Made by a program: the position numbers and the translations under genes. From NCBI RefSeq assembly GCF_030930995.1, contig NZ_CP133217.1, positions 3,028,001 through 3,092,000 on the forward strand: DNA of 64,000 bases. The letters run 5' to 3'. Positions 36,571 to 45,995 of this stretch are shown one piece after another (positions within the stretch are counted from its first letter, which is position 1; the number at the start of each line of letters is the position of its first letter). This DNA comes from Thiothrix subterranea. Its GTDB lineage: Bacteria; Pseudomonadota; Gammaproteobacteria; Thiotrichales; Thiotrichaceae. The notes under the pieces were generated by a model. It made no database searches. It was not told where the DNA came from and was given only the letters and a program-made list of their open reading frames with translations.

Positions 36571-37437
36571 ATGAACCCGTTTTCTCACATCGGTCTGTTT
36601 ACCAAACCCAACGATACCCGCGTCGACAAGACGCTGTTTCAGTTGCACGAATTCCTGTTGGAACGCGGTTATCACGTCCATTGCGACCGCGATGCAGGCA
36701 TTATTTTAGGCTTGCCCACCATGCCCTCCGACCTATTGGCGCGGCAAATTGACCTTGCCATTGTCGTCGGCGGTGACGGCACATTGCTCTCCACCGGACG
36801 CTTACTCGCCGATCACGAAGTGCCGTTGATTGGTATCAACTTGGGGCGCGTCGGTTTTCTGGTGGATATTTCCCCCGCTGAAATGCTCACCCAATTGGAG
36901 CAAATGTTAGCGGGGCAATACAAAGAAGAAGCCCGTTTCGTGCTCCACGCCGACGTTATCCGTGAAGAGGAAATCATTGGTAGCGGTGAAGCCCTCAACG
37001 ACGTGGTGCTGCATGTGCGCAATGAAGTGCGTATGATCGAATTCACCACCCGCATTGACGGTTATTTTGTGAACACCCAACGCGCCGACGGCATTATTAT
37101 TACCACGCCCACCGGCTCAACCGCCTACGCACTTTCCAGTGGCGGCCCCATTTTGCACCCGGCCCTGCAAGCCTTGGCACTGGTGCCGATTTGCCCGCAC
37201 ACCCTGAGTGATCGCCCCTTGGTCATCAGCAATCAAAGCGTGATCGACATCCATCTGTGCGAAGACCGCGATATTCCCGCCCGCGTCTCTTTCGATGGGC
37301 ATAACAATATTGAGCTGGAATCCGGCGATGCGTTGCGCATTCATACTCGCCCGGAAAAAGTGCGCTTATTACACCCGCAAAGCTATGATTATTACCATAT
37401 TTTGCGTGAAAAACTGCATTGGGGAGTGCAACCGTAA
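36571..37437 (+). CDS. nadK: NAD kinase
   Basis: 288 residues from the ATG at 36571 (a longer frame to 36514 is not family sequence). It phosphorylates NAD to NADP with ATP. GGDGT at 67-71 with catalytic Asp69, the ALNDVVLH motif near 138, and TPTGSTAYALSSGGP near 178 are all intact. It is divergent from hrcA and 3 bases upstream of recN, the usual gammaproteobacterial order. Confidence 0.96.
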   Translation: MNPFSHIGLFTKPNDTRVDKTLFQLHEFLLERGYHVHCDRDAGIILGLPTMPSDLLARQIDLAIVVGGDGTLLSTGRLLADHEVPLIGINLGRVGFLVDISPAEMLTQLEQMLAGQYKEEARFVLHADVIREEEIIGSGEALNDVVLHVRNEVRMIEFTTRIDGYFVNTQRADGIIITTPTGSTAYALSSGGPILHPALQALALVPICPHTLSDRPLVISNQSVIDIHLCEDRDIPARVSFDGHNNIELESGDALRIHTRPEKVRLLHPQSYDYYHILREKLHWGVQP

Positions 37438-37440
37438 GCC

Positions 37441-39111
37441 ATGTTGACCCACATCCACATCCGCGATTTTGCGATTATCGACACGCTGGAGCTCGAACTG
37501 CATTCCGGCATGACGGCCTTAACCGGCGAAACCGGCGCAGGCAAATCCATCCTACTCGATGCCATCGGCTTGGTGCTTGGCGATAAAGCCGACAGCAGCA
37601 CAGTACGCCACGGCGCAGACAAAGCCGAAATCACCCTGAGCGTCGACATTACCCAAACCCCTTCCGCCCGCGTGTGGCTAGAAGCGCAAGGCATAGAAGG
37701 CGCGGATGACACCTGCATCCTCCGCCGCGTCATTTCCGCGCAAGGCAAATCACGCGCCTGGATCAACGGCTCTCCCGCCAACCTTACCCAATTGCGCGAA
37801 CTCGGTGAACAACTGGTCGACATCCACGGTCAGCACGAACACCAATCGCTGATGAAAAAAGATGCGCAACGCCAGATGTTGGATGCCTTCGCCGACAACG
37901 ATACGCTACTGGACAACACCCGCCGCGCATGGTCAGCATGGAAAAAATTGCACGAGCGCGTCACTCTATTAAGCAGCCAAAACCAGCAGCACCAAGAACG
38001 CATCGACTTATTGCGTTTTCAGTCGCAAGAACTCGAAGCCCTCGCGTTGCAACCCAATGAAACCGAGCAGCTTGATGAGGAACTCAACCGCCTTGCCAAT
38101 GCCGAACAACTCCGTAGCACTGCCGCGCAAGGTTACGCGCAACTCTACGACGACGAGCCGTCGCTGTATTCGGCCTTGGGTCGCCTGATTCACGATCTTG
38201 CCCAGCAAGCACGGGTGGATGCGCACTTAGAACCGTCGCTGGAATTGCTCACCAGCGCCCAGATTCAACTGCAAGAAGCCGCTGCACAATTGCGCGATTA
38301 CGCCGAAAGCCTCGACATTGACCCGGCACGCCTACAAGCGGTCGAAAATCGCATTGCTGACATTCGTAGCCTTGCCCGCAAATACCGCACCGAACCGCCC
38401 GAACTTCCCGCACGTTTAGCGCATATCCAGCAAGAACTGGCGCAACTTGGCGGCGGTGATTACGACCTTGACGCGCTCGAACAACAATTACAAGCGGCGA
38501 CTGAGACTTACCGCGAACAAGCCAGTCTGCTGAGTCAAGCGCGGCAGCAAGCTGCGCAACAACTTTCCGCCGGGGTTTCGCAAGCCATGCAACAACTGGG
38601 AATGCAGGGTGGCAAATTTGCGATTCAAGTGGTTCACGATGCCGCCAATGCTTTTCAGGCAACGGGCATGGATAGCATTGACTTCACCGTCAGCGCCAAC
38701 CCCGGTCAACCGCTGAAACCGTTGATGAAAGTCGCATCCGGTGGCGAACTGTCACGCATTAGTTTAGCGATTCAAATGATTGCCGCGCAAAAAGTTACCC
38801 TGCCTGCGCTGATTTTCGACGAAGTGGATACCGGCATTGGCGGCGGCATTGCCGAAGTGGTCGGCAAACAACTGCGCACTCTCGGCACGAATCGCCAAGT
38901 TTTGTGCGTCACGCATTTACCACAAGTCGCCTCGCAAGCACACCAGCATTACAAAGTGACCAAGATCAAAGGCGCGGAATATACCAGCACGGGCATTGTG
39001 CATTTGACGCAAACACAGCGCGTGGAGGAAGTGGCGCGAATGATTGGCGGGATGGAAATCACGCACGCAACCCGCGCGTTGGCAAAAGAGATGCTTACAA
39101 CTGGTTCCTAA
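37441..39111 (+). CDS. recN: DNA repair protein RecN
   Basis: 556 residues, SMC-like. The Walker A GETGAGKS is at 29-36; two long coiled-coil arms (about 160-230 and 310-380) flank a short hinge; the C-terminal half has the ABC signature VASGGELSRISLAI and Walker B LIFDEVDTGIGGG. RecN supports double-strand break repair by holding DNA ends. The gene is probably co-transcribed with nadK and is commonly LexA-regulated, but I see no clear LexA box between the two. Confidence 0.96.
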   Translation: MLTHIHIRDFAIIDTLELELHSGMTALTGETGAGKSILLDAIGLVLGDKADSSTVRHGADKAEITLSVDITQTPSARVWLEAQGIEGADDTCILRRVISAQGKSRAWINGSPANLTQLRELGEQLVDIHGQHEHQSLMKKDAQRQMLDAFADNDTLLDNTRRAWSAWKKLHERVTLLSSQNQQHQERIDLLRFQSQELEALALQPNETEQLDEELNRLANAEQLRSTAAQGYAQLYDDEPSLYSALGRLIHDLAQQARVDAHLEPSLELLTSAQIQLQEAAAQLRDYAESLDIDPARLQAVENRIADIRSLARKYRTEPPELPARLAHIQQELAQLGGGDYDLDALEQQLQAATETYREQASLLSQARQQAAQQLSAGVSQAMQQLGMQGGKFAIQVVHDAANAFQATGMDSIDFTVSANPGQPLKPLMKVASGGELSRISLAIQMIAAQKVTLPALIFDEVDTGIGGGIAEVVGKQLRTLGTNRQVLCVTHLPQVASQAHQHYKVTKIKGAEYTSTGIVHLTQTQRVEEVARMIGGMEITHATRALAKEMLTTGS

Positions 39112-40060
39112 GCATTAACTCTTTGGGGTGCGGATTCAGGTAATGCTGGCGTTCAATATACGGTTGCGGATGCCGCCGGAAATGGTGCTTCAACAAGGTA
39201 ATCGGCACGACCAGCGGCACATAGCCGTGCCGGTATTGGTGGATCGTATCCAGCATTTCCTGCCGATCTGCCGCGTCAATGCAGCCTTTCAAATAGCCCA
39301 TCAAGTGCATCAGCACATTAGCATGTTGCCCGCGTGTTACCCGTTTTTCCAATGCGGTCATGAGTAAGCGAAAATAATCTGCCGCCAATGCGGGCAAATC
39401 GTCTACAACCCCTGCTTGGGCAACCATTTGCCCTAATTCACGCGCAATATCTTGGTCATGCGCCATCAGTACGTATTTGTGATCAGCATGAAAATCGACC
39501 AAATCAGCCGCTTTCAACCCCGCCGCGAGTAATTGTTGCCAGCGGTGATACACAAAAATCCGCCCGATAAAATTTTCCCGCAGCACGGGGTCGCACAACC
39601 TTCCCTCCTCCTCAACGGGTAACAAGGGAAATTTTTCGCGTAACGCCTGCGCAAAAATACCAACACCATCGCGATCTGGCGGCAAATTTTGCTTCACCAA
39701 TGTGTAAACTTTCACCCGCTCCATGCCGCAACTGGGCGAGTTTTTCTTCAGAATATAGCCGTGGATACCTGCTAACTGCGGTAGCGATTGTTCAAAATAG
39801 CGAGATAATGCATCCGTATGATCAATCGTTGGATCTTTCACATTCACTGCCCGCAACGAGCCGTCATTACGCACCAAATGCAAAGTCGGGCGCGGCACAC
39901 CCAAGCCGATGCCCACTTCCGGGCAGAGCGGCACAAAGTCAAAATACAGGCCAAGCGTGCCGGTAATATAACCGTCATGCTTGTGCCCGCCATCAAAACG
40001 CACTTGCTGACCCAACAAGCAAGCGCTAATCCCAATTTTTATTTTGTCTTCATGCTGCAT
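39095..40060 (-). CDS. DUF523 and DUF1722 protein (YbgA-like)
   Basis: 321 residues in two parts. Residues about 8-160 are DUF523, with GISACLLGQQVRFDGGHKHD and the Cys-containing KKNSPSCGMERVK and CPEVGIGLGVPR. Residues about 190-315 are DUF1722 (HADHKYVLMAHDQD, HVLMHLMGYLK-like segment, ending in QHYLNPHPKELMLRNQL). Proteins of this fused type are conserved but of unproven function. The 3' end overlaps recN by 17 bases (convergent). Its start shares one base with the end of the peroxidase gene. Confidence 0.9.
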   Translation of the reverse strand: MQHEDKIKIGISACLLGQQVRFDGGHKHDGYITGTLGLYFDFVPLCPEVGIGLGVPRPTLHLVRNDGSLRAVNVKDPTIDHTDALSRYFEQSLPQLAGIHGYILKKNSPSCGMERVKVYTLVKQNLPPDRDGVGIFAQALREKFPLLPVEEEGRLCDPVLRENFIGRIFVYHRWQQLLAAGLKAADLVDFHADHKYVLMAHDQDIARELGQMVAQAGVVDDLPALAADYFRLLMTALEKRVTRGQHANVLMHLMGYLKGCIDAADRQEMLDTIHQYRHGYVPLVVPITLLKHHFRRHPQPYIERQHYLNPHPKELMLRNQL

Positions 40061-40638
40061 TACGGCAAGTTCGCTTCAATTAATTTCACCAGTTTATCAC
40101 TTTGCGGGGTCACAAAGCTGGAAAAACTGCCGATTAACTCGCCCTTGGTATTCAGCACGTATTTATGGAAATTCCAACTAGGGTGCTCTTTCGCCATTTC
40201 CCCTAGCACTTTGTAAAGTGGCGACGCATTGTCTTTGAGCACTTGGGTTTTCTCAAACATGGGGAATTTAACCCCATAGGTCAGCTCGCAAAAATCCTTA
40301 ATCTCTTTTTCTGAACCGGGGTCTTGCCCAGCGAAATCGTTGGAGGGAAACCCCAGCACCACCAAACCCCGGTCTTTGTAGTCGCTATACAATTTCTCCA
40401 AACCGTCAAATTGCGGGGTGAAGCCACACTTGCTGGCGGTATTCACCATTAACACCACCTTGCCCTTGTAGGCTTCGCACAAATTAACCGTTTTCTCCGA
40501 ACCCAATTCACGCAAGGTGAAATTCAGCGCCGCCGGGCAACCATTGTCGGTAGCAGGCCCTGCCACGGGTTCAGCCAGTGCATTGCTGGCGGCAAACAAA
40601 CTGATTGCCAAGCCGAAAAGTTGCTTAATCATGGTCAT
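40060..40638 (-). CDS. periplasmic glutathione peroxidase-like thiol peroxidase
   Basis: 192 residues from ATG 40638 (another ATG two codons later is equally possible; the frame continues far upstream without family sequence). A signal peptide (IKQLFGLAISLFAASNALA) directs it to the periplasm. The fold is GPX: catalytic Cys in NTASKCGFT, Gln in SNDFAGQDPGS, and Trp-Asn in SWNFHKYV complete the tetrad. It is a Cys-type, not selenocysteine, enzyme. It reduces peroxides, most likely using thioredoxin-like donors. It is divergent from aguA. Confidence 0.9.
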   Translation of the reverse strand: MTMIKQLFGLAISLFAASNALAEPVAGPATDNGCPAALNFTLRELGSEKTVNLCEAYKGKVVLMVNTASKCGFTPQFDGLEKLYSDYKDRGLVVLGFPSNDFAGQDPGSEKEIKDFCELTYGVKFPMFEKTQVLKDNASPLYKVLGEMAKEHPSWNFHKYVLNTKGELIGSFSSFVTPQSDKLVKLIEANLP

Positions 40639-40817
40639 CTGCTCTCTGTCATAATGGTAAATATAAGTATTGTCCCACCTTTGTCGCATTTTGGTTAAAT
40701 AGCTACAAGCAAATAAGGGGAAAATAACCGTATGCGCCAATGCAGAATAACAGTCGCCCTTAACAAAACAGCTTTGTATAATCGCGGCTTTGTTAGCCGA
40801 TGATGTGACCAAATCTG

Positions 40818-41858
40818 ATGGAAAATCGTGACTTTCTTGCCGAATGGCATCCCCAATGGGGCGTTTTATTGGCATGGCCGCACCCCGACACCGACTGGGC
40901 GGACAATCTGGAGGCTGCTGAAACCTGTTACGCCGAAATCGTCAGTGCCATCAGCCACCGCGAAAACGTGCTATTGCTCTGTCACGATGCACCGCATCAG
41001 GCACACATTGCCACCGTATTAAGCACGCAAACCTACCGACCAGAACGGGTACATTTCGTGCAAGTTCCTTACAACGATACCTGGGCACGGGATTTCGGAT
41101 TCATCACCGTGATGCGCGATGGCAAACCCTTATTACTGGATTTCACCTTCAATGCTTGGGGCGGCAAATTCGGCGCGGAACAAGATAACGCAGTCAATCA
41201 GCAACTCGCCGCGCTCCCCTTGCTTCAACACAATACCTTGAAAACGCACACGCTGGTGATGGAAGGCGGCAGCCTCGAAACGGATGGGCAAGGCACGTTG
41301 CTGACCACGGAAATTTGCCTGCTCAACCCCAACCGCAACCCAACACTGGATAGAACCGCAATCGAAGCCGAATTGCGCCAAACACTCGGCGTTACCCGCA
41401 TTTTGTGGCTGGCACACGGGCATTTGGAAGGCGATGATACCGATGCGCACATCGACACGCTGGCACGCTTTGCTGACGCTGACAGTATCGTGTACATGAG
41501 CTGCACCGATTCAGCCGATTCGCATTACCCTGCGTTGCAAGCGATGCAAACGGAATTGCAAGCCTTGCGTCAAGCCAATGGTGAACCGTACCGGCTGTTC
41601 CCAATCCCCATGCCGGAAGCGATTTACGCAGAGGGGCGGCGCTTGCCCGCGAGTTACGTCAACTTCCTGATCATCAATGGTGCGGTATTGTTGCCCGTGT
41701 ATGCCGATGAATGTTTTGATCCGGTCGCCATTGAGCAAATGCGAGCAGCCTTCCCGCAGCATGAAATTATCCCGATTGATTGCCGCGCCTTGATTGCTCA
41801 GAATGGCAGTCTTCACTGTATCACCATGCAAATTCCGCAAGAGGTCGTTAGCGTATGA
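40818..41858 (+). CDS. aguA: agmatine deiminase
   Basis: 346 residues, amidinotransferase (pentein) fold. Converts agmatine to N-carbamoylputrescine and ammonia. Substrate-site motifs include WPHPDTDW at the start, NDTWARDFGF near 91 and the His-containing LAHGHLEGDDTDAHID near 195. Catalytic Cys334 is in GSLHCIT at the C-terminus. The next gene overlaps by 4 bases and encodes the next pathway enzyme. Confidence 0.94.
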   Translation: MENRDFLAEWHPQWGVLLAWPHPDTDWADNLEAAETCYAEIVSAISHRENVLLLCHDAPHQAHIATVLSTQTYRPERVHFVQVPYNDTWARDFGFITVMRDGKPLLLDFTFNAWGGKFGAEQDNAVNQQLAALPLLQHNTLKTHTLVMEGGSLETDGQGTLLTTEICLLNPNRNPTLDRTAIEAELRQTLGVTRILWLAHGHLEGDDTDAHIDTLARFADADSIVYMSCTDSADSHYPALQAMQTELQALRQANGEPYRLFPIPMPEAIYAEGRRLPASYVNFLIINGAVLLPVYADECFDPVAIEQMRAAFPQHEIIPIDCRALIAQNGSLHCITMQIPQEVVSV

Positions 41859-42742
41859 GTCGTCATTTAAGCGTCGCCGTGGTGCAACACAGCAATACGG
41901 CTGATTACGCCGTTAACCTGGAACAGAGCATCGCGGGGATTCGCCGTGCTACCGCGCAAGGCGCACAGTTGGTGATGTTGCAGGAATTGCATACCGGGCT
42001 GTATTTCTGCCAAGTCGAAGACACTGATTACTTTGACCTTGCCGAAACCATCCCCGGTCCTAGCACCGACACCTTGGGCAAACTCGCCGCCGAGTTGGGT
42101 ATTGTGATTGTGTGTTCCTTGTTTGAAAAACGCGCTACGGGTTTGTATCACAACACCGCCGTGGTGCTGGATACCGATGGCAGCATTGCGGGGAAATACC
42201 GCAAAATGCACATCCCCGATGACCCCGGCTATTACGAAAAATTCTACTTTACCCCCGGCGATCTGGGTTTCACCCCAATTAAAACTAGCTTGGCAACCTT
42301 AGGTGTGCTGGTTTGTTGGGATCAGTGGTATCCCGAAGCGGCACGGCTGATGGCACTCGCTGGGGCAGAATTGCTGCTCTACCCCACTGCGATTGGCTGG
42401 AACCCGCAAGATACACCGGAAGAGCAAGCACGGCAGCGCGAAGCGTGGATCACGATTCAACGTTCGCACGCGGTTGCCAATAATATTCCGGTATTAAGCG
42501 CGAATCGCATCGGTTTTGAAGGCGACCCCAGCGGGCAAACCGCAGGCAGTCAATTTTGGGGATCGAGCATGATTGTCGGCTGGCAAGGCGAATTGCTGGC
42601 ACAAGCCGACACCACGACTCCTGCCGAACTGGTGGTCACACTCGATTTAGACCGCACCGAGCAAGTCAGGCGCTGGTGGCCTTACCTGCGTGACCGGCGG
42701 ATTGATGCGTATGCCGACTTGGTACGCCGCTATCGCGATTGA
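41855..42742 (+). CDS. aguB: N-carbamoylputrescine amidase
   Basis: 295-residue nitrilase-superfamily enzyme that hydrolyses N-carbamoylputrescine to putrescine, CO2 and ammonia. The Glu-Lys-Cys triad is visible: Glu in LQELHTG near 44, Lys in YRKMHIPDDPGYYEK near 117, and Cys in VLVCWDQWYPEAAR near 153. It is coupled to aguA, giving a complete arginine-decarboxylase-dependent putrescine route from agmatine. Confidence 0.95.
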   Translation: MSRHLSVAVVQHSNTADYAVNLEQSIAGIRRATAQGAQLVMLQELHTGLYFCQVEDTDYFDLAETIPGPSTDTLGKLAAELGIVIVCSLFEKRATGLYHNTAVVLDTDGSIAGKYRKMHIPDDPGYYEKFYFTPGDLGFTPIKTSLATLGVLVCWDQWYPEAARLMALAGAELLLYPTAIGWNPQDTPEEQARQREAWITIQRSHAVANNIPVLSANRIGFEGDPSGQTAGSQFWGSSMIVGWQGELLAQADTTTPAELVVTLDLDRTEQVRRWWPYLRDRRIDAYADLVRRYRD

Positions 42743-42789
42743 GCCAAAGTCAATAAAATTTTTATTAAAAACAAAATTTCCTTTATAAA

Positions 42790-42805
42790 TGTGAACCTGC
42801 TCACA
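42790..42805. promoter_or_regulatory. CRP-family operator-like palindrome
   Basis: TGTGA-N6-TCACA, a perfect match to the CRP/Vfr consensus half-sites, 82 bases upstream of the ATG of the small secreted protein at 42887. A second A/T-rich block with TATTAT-like sequences follows near 42830-42846 and could hold the -10 element. Which CRP-family protein binds is unknown. Confidence 0.6.
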
Positions 42806-42886
42806 GCACAAGACAACTAATGTGCGCGATAATATATCTTATTATAGATCGCTGGGCTGGTTAGAACACCAATAGAGGAACTTATC

Positions 42887-43147
42887 ATGTGCAAAGTTGT
42901 TGCATTAGGGGCATTATTTATTGCAACCTCACTCGCTGCGTCACCGGTTGATGCTCGCCTGAAACATCACCCGATGGCGCAAGACACCACTCACACCGCT
43001 TTCGAGTTACCTTACTTGTACGAAAAATTGCGTACTTTATTGGGTGATAGGCTTTACCAAGATTTATTGCAAAATGACGAATTCATCGTTTTACAGGATT
43101 TGGTTATGACCCATTTGGAGAATCACTACCCCGTAGTGGCAAAATAA
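42887..43147 (+). CDS. small secreted protein of unknown function
   Basis: 86 residues, AGAGGAA ribosome site 8 bases before the ATG. Residues 1-23 form a signal peptide (KVVALGALFIATSLAASPVDA). The mature 60-odd residues are helical and acidic (LPYLYEKLRTLLGDRLYQDL). A CRP-like site lies upstream and a strong hairpin terminator follows. No family is recognised. Confidence 0.68.
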   Translation: MCKVVALGALFIATSLAASPVDARLKHHPMAQDTTHTAFELPYLYEKLRTLLGDRLYQDLLQNDEFIVLQDLVMTHLENHYPVVAK

Positions 43148-43148
43148 A

Positions 43149-43172
43149 AGGGGCAAGAAACCTCTCGCCCCT
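43149..43172. terminator. bidirectional terminator between convergent genes
   Basis: AGGGGCAAGA / TCTCGCCCCT stem-loop with a T-rich tract on the minus-strand side (TTTTATTTT). It serves the aspartate aminotransferase gene and probably the 86-aa gene. Confidence 0.7.
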
Positions 43173-43188
43173 TCATCGGTAACCAAGG

Positions 43189-44364
43189 TTAGACGGACGC
43201 GATGCGCTCTAAAGCATTTTCCAGATTTGTCATGCTGGTCGCAAAAGAAATGCGGATGTGCCCCTCCAGACCAAACGCTGAACCCGGTACCACCGCTACA
43301 CCGGTTTTATCCAGCAAATAGCTGGCAAGAGCAGTGTCGTTTTCCAACCCCAAACGTTGGATCATGCCTTCTACATTCGGAAAACTGTAGAACGTGCCGT
43401 CGGCTGGCAAACATTCCACTCCATCCATCGCATTAAAGGCTTTCACCACAAACGCGTGACGCTGTTCAAACGCGCTGACCATCGTCTGAATGAAGCTCTG
43501 ATCGCCATCCAACGCCACTACCGCCGCGTATTGCGAAATCGAGGTAGGGTTCGAGGTGCTTTGTGACTGAATAATATTCATCGCCTGAATCAGCTTTTCC
43601 GGGCCACCAGCGTAACCAATCCGCCACCCGGTCATGGAATACGCTTTGGAAACCCCGTTCAGCACAATGGTACGCGCGTACAAATCCGGGCAAACATTCA
43701 GAATATTGACAAACTTTCTGCCTTCAAACAGTACATGCTCGTACATATCATCTGTCGCAATCAAAACCTGGGGATGACGCCGCAACACTTCACCGAGTGC
43801 TGCCAATTCTTCACCCGTATACGCCACTCCCGTCGGGTTTGAAGGGCTGTTGATCACAAATAAGCGGGTTTTCGGCGTAATCGCCGCCTCTAATTTAGCG
43901 GCAGATAGCTTGAAGTTTTCTGCTTGACCAGCCGCAACGATGACCGGCACTGCATCGGCTAATAACACCATGTCGGGGTAGGATACCCAGTATGGCGCAG
44001 GAATAATCACTTCGTCCCCCGCATTCAGCAGCGCTTGGCATAGGTTATAAAAACTCTGTTTGCCACCGCACGAGACCAAAATTTGCTTTGGGGTGAAATC
44101 TAAACCGTTATCGCGTTTGAATTTACGGATAATCGCCTGCTTCAAAGCAGGTGTACCGTCTACTGCCGTGTAGCGGGTTTGACCGGTTTGGATGGCTTCG
44201 ATACCCGCCTGCTTAATGTGATCCGGGGTATCAAAATCGGGTTCACCCGCCCCCAAACCGATAATATCGCGACCTGATGCTTTAAGCTGAGCTGCCAATG
44301 CCGTGATGGCAAGTGTAGGCGAAGGTTTGACGCGCCCAACGCGCTGTGAAAGTTGTATATCCAC
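43189..44364 (-). CDS. aspartate aminotransferase, class I
   Basis: 391 residues from a GTG at 44364, chosen because the family begins (M)DIQLSQRVGRVKPSPTLAIT; a TTG three codons upstream is possible. PLP enzyme moving the amino group between aspartate and 2-oxoglutarate. The conserved segments are LGAGEPDFDTPDHI, INSPSNPTG, DDMYEH, and the PLP lysine in LNGVSKAYSMTGWRIGY. It belongs to the subgroup Ib type common outside enterics. Some members also accept prephenate, which cannot be judged by eye. Confidence 0.92.
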   Translation of the reverse strand: MDIQLSQRVGRVKPSPTLAITALAAQLKASGRDIIGLGAGEPDFDTPDHIKQAGIEAIQTGQTRYTAVDGTPALKQAIIRKFKRDNGLDFTPKQILVSCGGKQSFYNLCQALLNAGDEVIIPAPYWVSYPDMVLLADAVPVIVAAGQAENFKLSAAKLEAAITPKTRLFVINSPSNPTGVAYTGEELAALGEVLRRHPQVLIATDDMYEHVLFEGRKFVNILNVCPDLYARTIVLNGVSKAYSMTGWRIGYAGGPEKLIQAMNIIQSQSTSNPTSISQYAAVVALDGDQSFIQTMVSAFEQRHAFVVKAFNAMDGVECLPADGTFYSFPNVEGMIQRLGLENDTALASYLLDKTGVAVVPGSAFGLEGHIRISFATSMTNLENALERIASV

Positions 44365-44459
44365 TGAAACCAACCGTATTACGTGTTATCCATAAACTCG
44401 GCAAGCGTTACCCGTTGCCGTACCTGTATACCTATTTTGCGGTGGGTAATGTTACTGCA

Positions 44460-45629
44460 TTACAGACGTGCCAGCAATTCGGGATCAGGGTAGCCATCCA
44501 CCGGCAGCCCTAATTTTTGTTGCACCTGACGCACTGCTTCGCGAGTTTCCTCACCGATAATCCCATCGACTTTGGAAATAGCCTGTCCCTGTGCTTGCAA
44601 TTTCGCTTGTAACTGTTTGGTTTGCGAGACTGATAGCACCGTAACCTGTGCATTACCTGTACGCATGACGGGCGCACCAGCTAAACGGGTGGCGAAATAG
44701 CCCGCAGTTGTGGCATACACCGTTGATTCGTTCCATTGCAGAAACACCTCGAAATTCGGAAAAGCGAGAAACGCGGGACCATTCCTGCCCATTGGTAACA
44801 GCAAAGCAGCCTCGCCACTGCCACTTAACGGGCTGCCATCGGCATCCTTGACACCTTGTACCGCCCAATCTTCCAAAGGCAAGCGACTATTTAAACGGGC
44901 AAGTGACCAATTCATATCCGCCGGTACTTTCACCTCTTGCAACCAAGGTTCACCTGCCCGCCACCCGTTAACTTTGAGCAAATTCGCCGCAGACGCCAAG
45001 GCATCCGCACTGGAATGAATCAGATCACGGTGCTTATCGCCATCAAAATCTACCGCATAGCGATCATAACTGGATGCCATAAACTGCAATTGCCCCACCT
45101 CCCCCGCCCAAGCACCGCGCATCTTTCCGGGGGTCAAATCGCCTTTTTGCACCAATTGCAGCGCACTGAGCAATTCAGCACGAAACATCTCCGGGCGACG
45201 GCAATCGTGTGCCAAGGTCACGAGCGAACGCAGCGTGGAAAAATCCCCCGTAACTGCCCCGAAATCGGTTTCCAAGCCCCATAGCGCCACCAAAATTTCA
45301 GCCGGTACGCCGTATTCCTGCTCGATGCGATTCAGCAAAGCCGCGTGTTTTTTCAGGTGGGTACGCCCCAAGCCCAAACGGTTCGCACTGACTTTCTTGG
45401 TCGCAAAGGTGAGAAAATCCTGCGCAAACACTTGCTGCGAACGGTCGCGCTTAATCACGGCGGGATCAGGTTGGAGATTATTGAGGACGTCTGCTGGCAA
45501 ATCAGCTGCCCTAGCTTCTTGCTGGAAAGCTGTCATCCAAGGCTTAAAATCCGGCGGGGTACAATCGGCTTGCACGATTGCACCTGACAACATTCCCATA
45601 GTAAACAACACGGTTTTTAAATACTGCAT
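44460..45629 (-). CDS. lytic murein transglycosylase, MltB type (second copy)
   Basis: 389 residues from the ATG at 45629; upstream codons to 45719 are not needed. Signal peptide LKTVLFTMGMLSGAIVQA. SLT_2 domain with catalytic Glu120 in LWGLETDFG, then GEVGQLQFMASSYDRYAVDF where the paralogue at 10253 has GAIGHTQFIPTTFESYAVDF. A C-terminal peptidoglycan-binding domain has VDGIIGEETREAVRQVQQ. The two copies are clearly diverged, so they are old paralogues rather than a recent duplication. Confidence 0.92.
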   Translation of the reverse strand: MQYLKTVLFTMGMLSGAIVQADCTPPDFKPWMTAFQQEARAADLPADVLNNLQPDPAVIKRDRSQQVFAQDFLTFATKKVSANRLGLGRTHLKKHAALLNRIEQEYGVPAEILVALWGLETDFGAVTGDFSTLRSLVTLAHDCRRPEMFRAELLSALQLVQKGDLTPGKMRGAWAGEVGQLQFMASSYDRYAVDFDGDKHRDLIHSSADALASAANLLKVNGWRAGEPWLQEVKVPADMNWSLARLNSRLPLEDWAVQGVKDADGSPLSGSGEAALLLPMGRNGPAFLAFPNFEVFLQWNESTVYATTAGYFATRLAGAPVMRTGNAQVTVLSVSQTKQLQAKLQAQGQAISKVDGIIGEETREAVRQVQQKLGLPVDGYPDPELLARL

Positions 45630-45752
45630 GGTGCGGCTGATTCCTTTTAGCATCCCAATAATACGACGGATTATAGCAGGCTGACGGTTATGGTGGCGGA
45701 AACTGCAAAATGCTAACAAAAATACTGGCAGCCAGCAGTAGAGTTAGGTAGT

Positions 45753-45988
45753 ATTAGCGCCCTACCTCAGTCCCTCCTGCCCGGATGGTGAAATCGGTAG
45801 ACACAAGAGACTTAAAATCTCTCGCTGGTAACAGCGTGCCGGTTCGAGTCCGGCTCCGGGCACCAATTCTTTCAAGGCGTTGCGCCATTTTACCCGCTGC
45901 ATCATTTTTGCCCGTTTTGAGCGGGGTCATGTTGGGGTCATTCCTGCGATTTTTGCGGGGACAAGCCGCAAAAGATTAGCGCCCTACC
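45753..45988. repeat. 14-bp direct repeats flanking tRNA-Leu
   Basis: ATTAGCGCCCTACC occurs at 45753-45766 and again at 45975-45988, exactly the same in both, on either side of the tRNA gene. The second copy lies 7 bases before the minisatellite. Confidence 0.6.
45779..45865 (+). tRNA. tRNA-Leu (UAA)
   Basis: Acceptor stem GCCCGGA / TCCGGGC followed by encoded ACCA. The anticodon stem AGAGA/TCTCT holds loop CTTAAAA with anticodon TAA at 45813-45815. A long variable arm and GGTTCGAGTCC T-arm mark a class II leucine tRNA. It stands alone next to the mobile element. Confidence 0.97.
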
Positions 45989-45995
45989 CTATACC

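Noticed and set aside
40060-40875. A 271-residue peroxidase overlapping aguA
   Set aside because: The signal peptide begins near 40638 and the upstream codons overlap the divergent aguA start.
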